Position numbers and translations under genes: made by a program. The notes under the pieces are model-generated. The model was not told the origin of the DNA. It was given only the letters and a program-made list of their open reading frames with translations, and made no database searches. 64,000 nt of DNA from Atriophallophorus winterbourni (Eukaryota; Platyhelminthes; Trematoda; Plagiorchiida; Microphallidae). The stretch is taken from contig JACCGJ010000233.1 of NCBI GenBank assembly GCA_013407085.1, positions 62,001 to 126,000 of the forward strand. Reading direction: 5' to 3'. Below, in pieces: positions 28,171 to 39,889 of the stretch (positions within the stretch are counted from its first letter, which is position 1; each line of letters begins with the position of its first letter).

Positions 28171-31100
28171 GTTTAAGCTTCGTTCACTAACGGGCGATCA
28201 ATTTAAATCGCTAATATTTATATGCAGTCTCCAGTCTTCCAGTTTCACAGATATCAGGACCCGGTTCCTTAATCGATTGGAACAGGACCCCTCACTCACG
28301 CTCCAAGCTATTGGTGACGAATATCTTCGATCAGTAAATCTCCAACGGGATTCGGCTATGGTCCAATATGGGGGCCATGGCAAAGCTGCAGTAAATCTCC
28401 ATCGGGAATCGGCTATGGTCCACCTTGGGGACCATGGCGAACATGCGGTACATCCAATCCAAAAGAAGAATCGTATTCTTGGCCCGAATCAATCTGGTTC
28501 CCAGAAACCAAATTCATCTTCGCCAGGATCCAAGAAGCCTCCTTCTGCGTGTTGGCTATGCGGCGCATGGCATTTCGTCAAATCCTGCCCGTTCAAGCAA
28601 CACCGATGTCAACGATGTAACATCGTTGGTCACAAGGATGGTTTCTGTCAACAGAGTATTAGTCGCTCAAGGTCTTCACACAAGCCTTCGAAAAAGTCTC
28701 TCAGTCTTTTTTCTACATTCCAGGTCAACGCAGCCGATCGCAGAAAATTCCTAATGGTCGAGATCAACGGTCAACCTGTTCGATTGCAGTTGGACACTGC
28801 ATCGGACATTACGATCATTTCCCGAAAACTCTGGCGGAAACTTGGTTCCCCAGAACTCAATCCTACGACACAGACCGCCACCAGTGCTTGTGGAGGTTCC
28901 GTAAAGCTGATTGGACAGCTACAATGCCAAATCTCATTCGGAAGCTCAACTGTCGTAGGCACGTGCTACGTGTCCAATTCACAACTCAACCTGTTTGGCC
29001 TCGATTGGTTCGATCTTCTCGATTTGGCTCGCCTTCCGATCAGTGCAATCTGCATCCAAGTAGAAGCAACCGAAACACTGCAGAAAAAGCGCGACGCGAT
29101 AATGCTTGAACATGCAACCGTGTTTACAAACGAACTTGGAACATGTAACATGACGCAAGCTAATCTCCATCTCAAAAATGACGCAAAGCCTGTATTTCGT
29201 CCGAAACGACCTGTACCGTACGCATCCCTACCACAAGTCGAAGCGGAACTTCAAAGGCTACAAGATCAAGGTGTTCTGGTTCCAGTAACGTACTCTGTCT
29301 GGGCAGCACCCATCGTTGTCGTTAAAAAGCCGAATGGATCCATCCGAATCTGCGCCGATTTTTCAACTGGTTTGAATGCTTTTTTGGAAACTCACCACTA
29401 TCCATTACCGGTCGCGGATGATTTGTTCACAATGCTCAATGGTGGTAAATACTTCGCAAAGCTCGACCTAGCTGACGCCTATCTACAGATCGAAGTTGCA
29501 CCTGATTCACGAGAACTGCTAACGATCAATACCCACAAAGGATTATTCCAGTATGAGCGTCTACCTTTTGGTGTGAAGACTGCTCCAACCGTTTTCCAAC
29601 AACTGATGGACACCATTATGCCTGGCATCCCAGGTGTGGCCGCATACCTGGACGATCTACTCATTGTCGGTTACTCCGAAGAAGAACTCCATGGTCGCAT
29701 CAACCAGACGTTGAAACGGATCGCTGAAAGTGGTTTACGCCTTCGTCTAGAGAAATGCCAGTTTTATATGAAATCAATGAAATACCTTGGTTTCATTTTC
29801 GATCAGAGTGGACGTCACCCTGACCTTGGCAACATACAATCAATCCAGCAGATGCCGGCCTCGAAAGATGTTGCATCACTACGATCATTCCTTGGTTTGA
29901 TCAGTTATTACAGCGCATTCCTGCCATCACTCCACACTGTTCGTCCACCGCTTAATCGACTTCTTCAAAAAGATGTCCCATGGAATTGATCACGCGAATG
30001 CGAAACAGCTTTTATGAAGCTAAAATCACTGTTAACATCTAACATGTTACTGACGCACTACGATTCCAAGCTGCCGATCGTCGTGGCAGCCGATGCCTCT
30101 GGATATGGTGTTGGTGCTGTAATTCTTCACAAATTTCCCGATGGAAACGAGAAGGCGATCATGCATGCTTCACGATCATTGACTCCAGCCGAACGCAACT
30201 ATGGTCAAATCGAAAAAGAAGCCTTAGCTCTCGTCTTCGCGGTCAAACGATTCCACAAGTTGATCTATGGTCGTCACTTTACGTTGCTAACCGACCACAA
30301 GCCTTTGATCTCAATATTCGGCTCGAGAAAAGGTATACCAGCACATTCTGCAAACCGGTGTGCACGGATGTGCAATCGTGCAACATTTCTGTGCTGTGCG
30401 GCTAACATCGTGCTAAATTGATTGGCCAACGGTAGTGAGCTGCATGCGAGTACACGCTGGAGTATCACTACCATTTCTATTTTTATTTACCCCCTCATAT
30501 CTGTCTAGGCCTGGGCAACCTGACCTGACTGTGCGGCACTTTGCCTGGATCAGGCTTGTGCATTCATCATACATCTGCAAACCGGTTACAACGATGGTCT
30601 CTCATACTTTTAGGATACGATTTCGATATACAATATCGCCGTTCCGAAGATTTTGGTCAAGCGGACGCGCTGTCCCGCCTAATCCCGGTTCGAGATCAAC
30701 CAGACGAGGATACAGTCATTGCATGCGTCTCAATCGAGCAAGCTGTGCAGCGACAATTTGATGACGCGGTGCGGGGATTGCCAGTCAAAGCTGAGGACAT
30801 TAAACAATGTACACAATCAGACGAAACTTTGTTGCAAGCAATCACCTATACTCACTGTGGTTGGCCGAAAGTTACGCCTGCTTGGGAACTATCGCAATTC
30901 TACCAAAGACGTGAGTCGCTTTCAATTATTGACGAGTGCCTAATGTTCAATGATCGCGTTGTTGTTCCAAAGAATCTACGCAATCGTGTCCTTCGACAAT
31001 TCCACAATGTGCACCCAGGCATTCAACGCATGAAGGTGATCGCTCGAAGTTTCGCTTATTGGCCTGGTATGGGCGCAGATATTGATCTATTCGTCAAGTC

Positions 31101-32049
31101 AAGCCGTCAATGTCAGCAAGCAGCTAAGATGCCAAACCGTGTACCAATTGCACCATGGCATACGCCAGAAAAACCGTGGCAACGAATTCATGTCGATTTC
31201 GCTGGTCCAATAAACGGGGTCATGTACCTCGTCGTGGTCGATTCTTACTCGAAATGGCCCGAAATCATCGAGATGTCATCTGCAACATCCAGCAACACGA
31301 TCAGCGCACTGCTTCGTTTGTTTAGTCAGCATGGATTGCCAGAAACACTCGTGTCCGATAATGGCTCGCAATTCACCTCGGACGTTTTCGCCGAATTTTG
31401 CCGCCAGAACAATGTGTCACATCTACGGTCGCCGCCTTACCATCCTCAGTCAAATGGCCAGGCCGAACGCTTCGTCGACACATTCAAGCGTGCTCTTCTG
31501 AAATCACGTGGGGAGGGGACATCCGTCGATAGTCTTCAACGTTTTCTGCTGGTTTACAGAACTACGCCGAACGATACGTTGCCCAACCGCAAAACCCCCG
31601 TCGAAGCACTCATGGGCAGGAAGCTACGCTCTTGGAACAATGCTATGCTGCTTAAGTCAACCAAACCGCCGCTTAATCAGAATCAACAGTCGTGCTTCGA
31701 ACCAGGAACTGCCGTCCACGTACGAGACTACAGAACATCAAGTCCACCGTGGATCGATGGTAACATCATCCGTCGCAGAGGCAGTGTAATGTTCGATGTC
31801 AAAGTTGGAAAGGGTGTCGTGACACGACACAGAAAACAGTTACGCCTGAGATCCGCAACCTCCGATACGCTCGTCGAGATCCGGATACCACAGGACATAC
31901 TGCATGAAACATTCAACCTTCCAACACCAAGTGAATGTATCACGACTGAAATACCGACTGACCAAAGTCTGCAACCACGTCGCTGGACAACCAGAAAAAG
32001 AAAACCCGTGAAACCGTTGCAGGTCAATCCACGCCAGTCCCGGTATTGA
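28170..32049 (+). pseudogene. Gag C-terminus and Pol polyprotein: zinc finger, PR, RT, RNase H, integrase
   Basis: The first frame (to 29989) has the CHCC finger (CWLC.AWHF..C) and a second CQRCNIVGHKDGFC knuckle at about 28550-28650. Protease follows with LDTASDIT (~28790), then RT with FAKLDLADAYLQ, LPFGVKTAPTVFQQLMD and catalytic YLDDLLIVG (~29646). A TGA at about 29987 replaces a Trp codon of VPWN(W). RNase H follows (ADASGYGVGAVI, IEKEALALVFAV, LTDHKPL) and is split by a SINE-like insertion at 30360-30573. The integrase (to 32049) has HHCC-like residues, DFAGPING, DNGSQFTS and PQSNGQAERF, i.e. a complete D,D,E triad. Only the stop, the gag frameshift and the insertions inactivate it. Confidence 0.92.
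30360..30573 (+). repeat. SINE-like family A, complete copy with 13-bp TSD (type copy)
   Basis: Flanked by TCTGCAAACCGGT at 30347-30359 and 30574-30586, which fixes both ends of the unit: 214 bp, starting GTGCACGGATGTGCAATCG and ending GGCTTGTGCATTCATCATACA. No clear pol III A/B boxes were seen by eye. Other copies end in (CATA)n. It splits the RNase H domain of the gypsy element. Confidence 0.92.
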
Positions 32050-32056
32050 GAATCTC

Positions 32057-32067
32057 AAAAGAAGAGG
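32057..32067 (+). other. Polypurine tract
   Basis: AAAAGAAGAGG directly before the TGTTGAGG start of the 3' LTR; primes plus-strand synthesis in LTR elements. Confidence 0.8.
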
Positions 32068-32355
32068 TGTTGAGGAACTATTATTATTTTCCTCAAAAAC
32101 TCATAACTTATAACTCATTATAATTTATGATTCTCGATTCTGATTGGTCCATTTAGTCGGCCATATTGATTCAGCGGCAGCCTAATGGCTTCATGGTCAG
32201 AGACGGTAACGCTCTTTGTCTAAACGGCCTGCCTTTGTTCTTGCTACGCGTAGTGTTGGGTTTAGTTAGTCAATTGTGACTAATAGCATAAAGGTTTTCA
32301 GTGTTAGACATTTTGGGTAATTAATACTTGGGTTCAACTCGGGTAATATATAACA
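32068..32355 (+). repeat. 3' LTR, complete (288 bp)
   Basis: Starts TGTTGAGG and ends TATAACA (TG..CA). The shared core with the 5' LTR is 32175-32355. Confidence 0.85.
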
Positions 32356-33660
32356 AATAGGACCTCCGCTGTTAACATGGATGGCAGCATTTCTTGGTCC
32401 CAGATCTCTGCGTGTACGAGTCAGGGATGAGCTCTCCGAACCTTTCCCAGTTTACTGCGGCGTACCCCAAGGATCCGTTCTGGGTCCGCGTTTGTTTTTG
32501 TTGTTTATCAACGACATTACAAAATATGTGACATCTCCTCTCCTTCTATTTGCCGATGACATAAAATTATGGCGCGTCATCCGCTCACCCACGGACAACA
32601 GAGATCTACAGTCGGACCTCACCTCATTACAGTGCTGGGCCGCTTGTAATAATCTCCCGTTCAACACCGACAAATGTCGCGTACTATTGGTGCGTCGGCG
32701 AGGAGATCCCGTGTACTCTCTAGGTGGAACTCGCTTACAGTTCTGCAAGCAGGAGAAAGACCTCGGCGTGTTGACGCAAGACGATCTGGGTTGTTCTGCT
32801 CAGTGCGCCCAGGCATCCACCGTGGCGAACCGGAATGTTGGACTTCTCAGAAGAGCGTTCGGTTCGTTTGACCCCCGGCTTTTCAAGCACCTATTAAATG
32901 CGTATGTTCGACCACACTTGGAATATGCAGCTTCCGTCTGGAATCCATGGTTAAAGCGCGATCAACACATCATGGAGCAGCCTCAACGACGAGCTACGAA
33001 GTTAGTCAAGGGTTTGCGTTACACGAGCTACGAAGCTCGACTCCAAGTGCTTAATCTCTTCTCCACCAAGAACCGTCGCATTCGCGGCGATATGATTTTG
33101 ACTTACCGCATTTTGACGGAGGATGGACACCCGTGCAGCGGGATGCTGTCGTTGGCCCCACCTTCCGGGAATCGCGGACACCACCTCAAGTTATCCAATC
33201 AGTACAGCCAACTTGAATGCCGAAGCAATTTTTTCGCGCTTCGAGTCCCTCGCACCTGGAACTCCCTACCCCCATCAGTTATTTCCGCCCCCTCACTAAG
33301 CATTTTTAAGGAGCGCCTTGATCTCCACTTTTTCAATATACTGCGCAATTTATAACTTCATTCATATTTGTACTCATTGATACTGCACCCTTCTTTTCTT
33401 TTCAGCGTATATTCGCGTTCACATTCCTTCGAAACTGCCCAAACTTCCACGGACCCATATTTTGAACATTGTCGTGTGGTTACCCTACAAGCTTTTGGCT
33501 TGAACCCCAACCTTTTAACTGTCCAAAAACGCACCCATTATCCCCGTCCATAACAATCACTTCTAATTTCGACCCATTATGTACAATATCCTGTGGTTAT
33601 TTTTAAGCTTACAACTATTTTTACCACAATAAACTATTGACTATTGACTATTATATAGTA
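32356..33660 (+). pseudogene. 5'-truncated CR1-like LINE, RT second half
   Basis: One uninterrupted frame (32381-33355) from the RT core YCGVPQGSVLGPRLFLLFIN and catalytic LLLFADDIKLW, through the thumb (LNAYVRPHLEYAASVWNPWL) to the usual CR1 end (TRGH-like NRGHHLKLS, VPRTWNSLPPSVI). A 300-base 3' UTR ends in an ACTATTG repeat, a CR1-like microsatellite tail. The 5' truncation point abuts the gypsy 3' LTR. The frame is still open, so insertion was recent, but EN and the first half of RT are absent. Confidence 0.85.
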
Positions 33661-33674
33661 CGCTTATTCGACAT

Positions 33675-33762
33675 TATCTTAGCCCACGTGCAGTCTCTGA
33701 CTGTGCGGCACTTTGCCTGGATCAGGCTAGTGCTTTCATACATACATACATACATACATACG
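33675..33762 (+). repeat. Family A 3' end with (CATA)n
   Basis: CCCACGTGCAGTCTCTGACT, GGCACTTTGCCTGGATCAGG, then CATACATACATACATACATA. Confidence 0.8.
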
Positions 33763-33764
33763 CT

Positions 33765-34270
33765 TATTCGAAGTTCCAAATATATTGACCATGTTTGGAG
33801 TGGTAGCTTGATTGGGTGTACGAGGTAACTGACTAACATGGTCTACTTTTCCATTGGCTGCAGTTGTTCCATATCTAATATTCGCACGCTTTTTCGAAGT
33901 TTTAGCTACATTGACCACATTGGCAAGACGGTGTAACTCTCTAACTTAGTCATCATTCGACTTGGCTGCAGTTGTTCCCGTGCTCATATTTGCATGCACA
34001 ACAGATGCATAAGATTTTGTGGGTACGACGTTTGACGAGCTAGGCGAAATTACACTATTCGGGAGTTTCTCATTAATAAGAGCGGCGTCAGTGGCAGCCT
34101 CATGTCAGCCGCTACAATAACGCTGCAACCAGCGGTATTTTGCATAAATTCCATAGATTTATATATATACCAGAGCAGCTAGGGTGAGTCCAACGCTTGA
34201 AAGCTGTGTGCTCAATGATCCAAACCATCTTTTGCTGCAGTTGCCGTTGAGCCAAGAATCATTTGTACTC
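33765..34270 (-). pseudogene. LINE ORF1 linker fragment
   Basis: The minus strand reads KLPNSVISPSSSNVVPTKSY, ASVVHANMSTGTTAAKSNDD, stop, VRELHRLANVVNVAKTSKKR. The Ser/Thr-rich linker with SYASVV is like CR1-type ORF1 linkers. It is weak and frame-broken. Confidence 0.35.
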
Positions 34271-34769
34271 ATATCTGACAGCGAAATGTATGACTAACGA
34301 AGATGTACCAGAAAAATATTGGCTGATTTTATCACTAGCGTAATTAATCATCAGAAAATAGCAGAACTATAACGAACGTTTTAATTTGTATAATGTAGTA
34401 AAATAGTTAGTCTATATTACAGCAAGTTCACAGAAATGCGAAAATTCGTGACGATTTTTTTATCAGAGCGTGGGAAATAAAACAAAGTTGAACATACCGC
34501 GCAAATTGAACGTTCAGTGTGCAATCAGTTATCTACTAATATGAAAAATTGACTTATCCGGTACTGTACATCCTAAAAGCATGAATTTAGATTCGTCGAT
34601 GAAGAATGGGAAGCTATTTCTATTTCCTATTTCGAAAGTGCAGCTAAATATGTGTTCAATCTAGCTACATAATTTTATAATTTTAGAGATGGAAAAGGAA
34701 GAACCACTCCTATGTCTTTAGCAAACAAGAATAATTTACAATTGCAAACTACATAATATATATGGTCTT

Positions 34770-35100
34770 CAAACACTGTCTTGTATTCCGTCAATTGGGA
34801 TCGGCATGGTGTGCGACCTGTGACCATCGAACTTTACACAGTAAAGAATGAATTTAGCCAAAAGAGAACTGATCCCCTATACCAAGGGACAATCGCTTTA
34901 TTAGCTACAATATGTGGTACAGTGTCAAAAGCTTTATTTGCATCGAGAAAAACAACTATGAATGGTAAACCATTTTCAACGGAGTTGGTGATATATGCTA
35001 ACTATTCTAACTGGTAAGTAATGCAGATTCTTTTGTTAAGATACCCAAATGGTTTTTCGAAGCAGTTGCAAAGAATGCTAGTCAGGCTTACTGGTTTTCA
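34770..35100 (-). pseudogene. LINE RT fragment
   Basis: The minus strand contains ITNSVENGLPFIVVFLDANK followed by AFDTVPH, the RT motif A region of CR1-like LINEs (usual form DLAKAFDTVPH). About 100 codons survive, with stops. Confidence 0.6.
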
Positions 35101-35142
35101 ATTACATGTACATGTACATGTGTCCCCTTTGTTTATGGATGC

Positions 35143-35745
35143 CACTGCCTCTCGTTTCCAATCCTCAGGTAGTATATCCTGGAGTACGTACGCCAGGGCA
35201 GTTCAATATGGAGAACTAGCTGTTGCCCATGCAGCAAGTGCTCCCTCTCCACGGCACCACTGGAACCAAAGGAACAGCTATGCTGATACGTTTGGACAAC
35301 GATGCCGTCGCAGGAGCTGGCAGGACGAAGTTGAATAAACTTCGGACTGCCTAACGGGACTCCGGCTCCGGATTTTTCATCGAGGTTGACTCCTGAAGCC
35401 TTTTCCATTGATGGTTGTAGCCACAAGGCAGTGGAGGTTTGAGATAAGTGTTTTCCTTCCCCTAGGTGGGCCGCCTTCATGGACTAACGAGCTCCACCTG
35501 CCCGAAGCATGCTGGTTTTGAGGCGCCAGTCAGCCGCCTTCGCCCTTTCTCCTGTCAGTAGAAGCAGTTCCGCCGGGTCACACAGTACCACGCGTGCAGG
35601 CCAGGAGCTGGACTTGGTTGTCAGAGGCTATATGAGACGCAGGCCATTGGAGCATTTTTGGAATTGGGAGCTTATCCCCAAAACCGCCCCGGCCGTGACA
35701 ACCTTGGAACCATCCTGGAGTAAGGTAAGGTAACCAATCCTGGAG
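35143..35745 (-). repeat. Repeat family B, copy 4 (reverse)
   Basis: The reverse complement matches copies 1 to 3: GGTTCCAAGGTTGTCACGGC, CCAGCTCCTGGCCTGCACG, GACTGGCGCCTCAAAACCAG, TTAGTCCATGAAGGCGGCCC. Its 5' end is followed by a 16-bp tandem GGAGTAAGGTAACC. Confidence 0.7.
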
Positions 35746-36790
35746 TAAGGTAACCACAAAACGTTCGCGTATTTCAAGGCTAATTATAATCCCGAGCAAT
35801 TAGAAAATAGCCGAATATATATTGTCGGAAAAAGCCGACTTATATTAATCCAGGTGCGACAGAACTGTGGTGGCTACTTCCTGAATAACCTAAACACAGT
35901 TAAAGGGAGGTGCGCTTCACTCGTTAGTGTCAAAAAAGTTACTTGAATCATGATAATGAACACTGCAGAAAAACGCATGCAAGATATCGACTTTTGCCTG
36001 TGAAGTCAAAGCTGAGTGGCCATCATCCAGATCTTATTTTCCTATTTCTATTTTGTACATCTTTTAATTCAAATTTACTCTGCATTGTATCACACTCTCT
36101 GATAACCCGATTTTAAAAGAAGCAGTGGATTATTGGTTAGACTGCGCACGCGAATTAGCATGTACCAGCCTGACGGTAGTTATACAAAGATTTCCTTGGT
36201 TTAGAAGCCCTCAGAATAGCGATTCTTGACTATCTGCTTGCCCACCGCAGTTGCACTTGCTAACAAGTTCTCTCGCACTCTATTAGCGAGACATTTTATA
36301 GCACATCTTGGAAAAAGACTACACCAGATGGATTGCTTGGCTTATTTTGGATCAAGTTGATCCATTATACGTTAGTTTTCTAACATTTCATGAATTTTTT
36401 TGATAATTTCCACAAAATTGTCTTTGATTCCTAAAAATGGTACTAGTATAGGTTGATTCTAGTATGATATATGTAATGCGATAAATTGGAAATAGATAGT
36501 AATGCGGAGCGTGGAAAATGCAAACAAGTGGAACGTTTCACGCAAAATATAATAGGATGTAAATACATTTTGGTAAATTTGATTAGACGTGAAATTACGA
36601 GCAGGGATCCAGGCTAAGCGTAGCACAATTAAAATATACGTGTGTGGTAGCCTTTTCAATTTTTAGAAAATTTTCTCCTGAATTCCAGATATTTCATGAC
36701 TCACAATCTATAGGGTAGTATTTCATCTTATAATATTTTAATCATTTACACTTAAACACCAAACTCGAATCGAATCAATCTACGTAAAAT
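35746..36790. other. AT-rich, unassigned
   Basis: No coding potential, shared repeat or RNA gene recognised on either strand. Confidence 0.4.
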
Positions 36791-36870
36791 TCAAAAGACT
36801 AGCAACTGCTCCGTTAATTTAGATCAGATCGCAATCGATTGGAATATGTTTGGGACCGATCGTGTATTCA

Positions 36871-36922
36871 TAATGCAAAGGAATTTGTGTGCAACCGATT
36901 GCACACAAATTCCTTTGCATTA
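36871..36922. repeat. Perfect 24-bp hairpin with 4-base loop
   Basis: Arms 36871-36894 and 36899-36922 (starting TAATGCAAAGGAATTTGTG) are exact reverse complements around CCGA. A second, imperfect pair GATCAGATCGC flanks it (36822 and 36924). It sits next to the broken 5' edge of the BEL/Pao pol. Confidence 0.95.
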
Positions 36923-36974
36923 GATCAGATCGCTTTCGTTTTTCCAAACAAACTACGGAAGTTGAAATCCCAAT

Positions 36975-39571
36975 TAGATAAAAATCGGAAGAACAAATCT
37001 TTTGTGCTGTTATGGAAAATTTTTATGTTGATGATTGTTTGGTATCATTTGACTGCTCTATTGTCGCCAAGAAATTCGTTGACCAATGTCGACATATGCT
37101 TTCTCGAGGCGGCTTCCATTTAAAGAAGTGGGTGTCAAACGATAAACGTTTGTTAAAAGACCTGCCGAATTCAGATTGTGCCACATTTACGGTCAATATG
37201 AGTAATTCATACGATCATGTGCATGGAGCATTGGGTTTGCAATGGAACGCGGATAGCGACGTCTTTGAATTTCGATTCAACCTACCCGAGAGGCCAATGA
37301 CTCGTCGTGGTATACTATCGGCTGTGTCATCCTTTTACGACCCGTTGGGGCTTTTGTCTCCACTTTGCCTTCCCCCAAGATGCTACTTCAAAGACTCTGC
37401 AAATCGGGTCTTGGATGGGACCAACCTATTTGTGAGGCTGATGAAGTCTGTTGGAACGATTGGTTGCGGTTAGTCAATGTCATTGAAACCGTATCTGTGC
37501 CAAGATGTATCAGATGTGCCGATAAGAACTCTCAATGTAACTTTGAACTGCATACATTCGCCGATGCATCAGAGACAGGGTACGGTGCTGTAGCATACGC
37601 TGAACACATTTCAAGTGCAAACGAATGTCAAGGCTGTATTCTTTTTGGAAAATCCAGAGTAGCTCCCTTGAAAACTGCCACTGTTCCCCGCCTCGAGCTC
37701 AATGCTGCAGTATTGGCTGTACGTGTCAGTGAGTTTTTAAAAGAAGGAATGGCTGAACTTTTCTCTAAAATCTGTTTTTGGACTGATTCGATGATAGTCC
37801 TGCACTATATACGCGACACTACTTCTAGATTCTCTACGTTCGTCGCCAACCGCCTAGCGATTATACATCAGTATACCGATTCATCACAGTGGAGTCATGT
37901 GAATTCAGGTGAAAATCCTGCAGACCTGGCTTCAAGGGGCATACGTTCGAAAGTTGAGTTGGAGCGATGGTTGACAGGCCCTGTTGTATGGCCAGAGCGA
38001 AAATTTCTGAACCTGGATACAAACACAGTTCATTCTCCGGAACTAGAATACAAAATGGTTAATATAACATTGGCAAATAGCTCACTAGAATATGGTTTGA
38101 ATGCTGTCGTCAACTATCACTCTAGTTGGTCGAAGTTGCTCAGGAGTATTGCATGGCTGACAAGGTTTGTTGATTACCTCAAACTGAAGTCACCGGAGCG
38201 GAATTCGTTGAGATCACTGTCTGCAATCACAGTATCCCAACTGCGAAATGCAGAAAGAAAAGTAATCATTTTCGTGCAGCAGGAAGTGTTTGCTGATGAG
38301 CTTGCACACTATGAAACGAAACAGAACAAGAAGTGCCTGAGGCATCGCAGATTTGCCAAGTTGAACCCGATAGTCCTGGATGGAGTCTTATGTGTTGGTG
38401 GACGTTTAAATTATTCCAGCTATCCTGTGGCTTTTCGTACCCCAATTATCTTACCCTCGCGGCATACTGTCACCGAACTCATCATCCGGTATTTTCATAA
38501 AATTGAAGGTCATTGTGGCATGGTTCATGTGCAGAATTTAATACGCAGACAATTTTGGATACTTCAAGAGGGTCGCGCAGTGAAGAGGGTGATAGGGAAG
38601 TGCACCCGGTGTCGTAAAAGACTGGCAGTCGAGTGTAAGCAGATGATGTCTCCACTTCCATTGGCTCGGATTCAGCAGGGGCTGCGTTGTTTTGAATCGG
38701 TTGGTTTGGATTATTTTGGACCTTTCCCAGTCAAAGGTGGTCGTTCGATTGAGAAAAGGTATGGCTGTGTCTTCACTTGTCTACGTGTTCGAACGGTTCA
38801 TATTGAAGTTGCACACTCGCTCACTACAGATTCGTTCATCATGGCACTGATGCGTTTCGTTAGCCGGTGAGGGAAACCCGTTGAGATTTACAGCGACAAT
38901 GGCACGAATTTTGTAGGGTCCGTTCGAGAGCTGAAAGAGCACATTCAAAGGCTCTATAACCACGTGATCGTCTGTCTGTTCATCATATCCAATGGCACTT
39001 TAACCCCCCTAGTTCTAGCCATAGAGGCGGCGTCTGGGAACGTATGGTGCGTTCAATCAGAAATGTTTTAAACACCATAGTAAATGCGCAGACGTTGAAG
39101 GACGAAAGTTTGCATACTTTTATGTGCGAAGCAGAACGTATATTGAATGATCGACCTTTGGTGCAACCGTCATTGGATAGCCGCGACGATGGACCTCTGA
39201 CTCCAAACCATCTTCTGTTGATAAGAAGCAACATGGGGATCACTTCTGATGCTAGTTTACGTGATCGGTATACGCGTCAGTGGAAGCAAGTGAATTATCT
39301 CACTGGGATCTTTTAGAATCGATGGATCAAGGAGTATCTCCCAACCTTGCAAAGAAGGCAAAAATGGTTAAAGCCAGAGAGAAACTTGAAGAAAGGCGAT
39401 GTCGTACTGCTAGTAAGTGACCAAGTCCCAAAGGAAAAGTGGCCGCTAGGGTTGGTGCTCGAATGTAACGATAGTGGAGATGGATTAGTTCGAAGAGTCA
39501 CCGTGCGCTCATCCGCAGGAATCTTGGAGCGTGACGTTAGGAAGCTATGTTTGCTTGAGGGTGCCGATTAG
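36975..39571 (+). pseudogene. BEL/Pao LTR retrotransposon pol, 5'-truncated
   Basis: Begins about ten codons before the RT catalytic box (ENFYVDDCLVSF). Then come the BEL linker (FNLPERPMTRRGILSAVSSF, YDPLGLLSPL), RNase H (FADASETGYGAVAYA, TVPRLELNAAVL, FWTDSMIVLHYI), zinc-binding integrase N-terminus (HCGMVHVQNLIR, CTRCRK), catalytic core (GLDYFGPF, RTVHIEV, SDNGTNFVGS) and the DUF5641 tail (KPERNLKKGDVVLL). Damage: a frame change near 37400, stops at 38869 and 39314, and a small frame-shifting lesion near 38960-39010. Gag, protease and the RT fingers are missing; no LTR was proven. Confidence 0.88.
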
Positions 39572-39632
39572 TGTAGCGGTAGGGTGTGGAATAGGGTGTA
39601 CCTGGGGTGTCGGGCCCGGGGGCTGGTGCTTA

Positions 39633-39794
39633 AGGTTGGAGGCGGGTTTTCGGATCTGCTGACCCCAGAAATACCACCAAGCATTCAGTCTGCCGGTTGC
39701 ATGCGAAGACGAACGTTGATTACACTGAAGGCAAATGTTTTAGGTGGAAGGCGGGTCTTCGGGTCTGCCAACTCCAGAGATACCACCAAACATT
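39633..39794 (+). repeat. Two ~52-bp imperfect direct repeats downstream of BEL pol
   Basis: AGGTTGGAGGCGGGTTTTCG..ACCACCAAGCA (39633-39684) and AGGTGGAAGGCGGGTCTTCG..ACCACCAAACA (39743-39794), about 110 bases apart. They are probably in the BEL 3' untranslated/LTR region. Confidence 0.7.
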
Positions 39795-39889
39795 TGATCG
39801 TCGAGTCACTGTCATTGGTCGTGCAGGTACACGGTTCGGGTAGCCAGGTAGAGGAGAGCCCCGCAGTTCAGTGTTTGTGTCTTTAGTTG

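Larger units (their letters stand above)
27292..32355 (+). mobile_element. CsRn1-like Ty3/gypsy LTR retrotransposon
   Basis: 5' LTR, PBS-like site, gag, pol (PR-RT-RH-IN), polypurine tract and 3' LTR in order. Gag carries the CHCC finger (CWLCGAWH) typical of the CsRn1 group, known from Clonorchis and other flukes. LTR cores are 181 bp each with three mismatches by eye, so the copy is young. It is nevertheless dead: frameshifts in gag, one stop after RT, and two nested insertions each with exact target duplications. The 5' LTR lacks its first ~100 bp. Confidence 0.92.

Noticed and set aside
28198..29664. Antisense open frames inside the gypsy pol
   Set aside because: Shadows of the coding strand; no motifs of their own.
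30360..30573. Family A as a tRNA-derived SINE
   Set aside because: No convincing A or B box and no cloverleaf could be drawn by eye.
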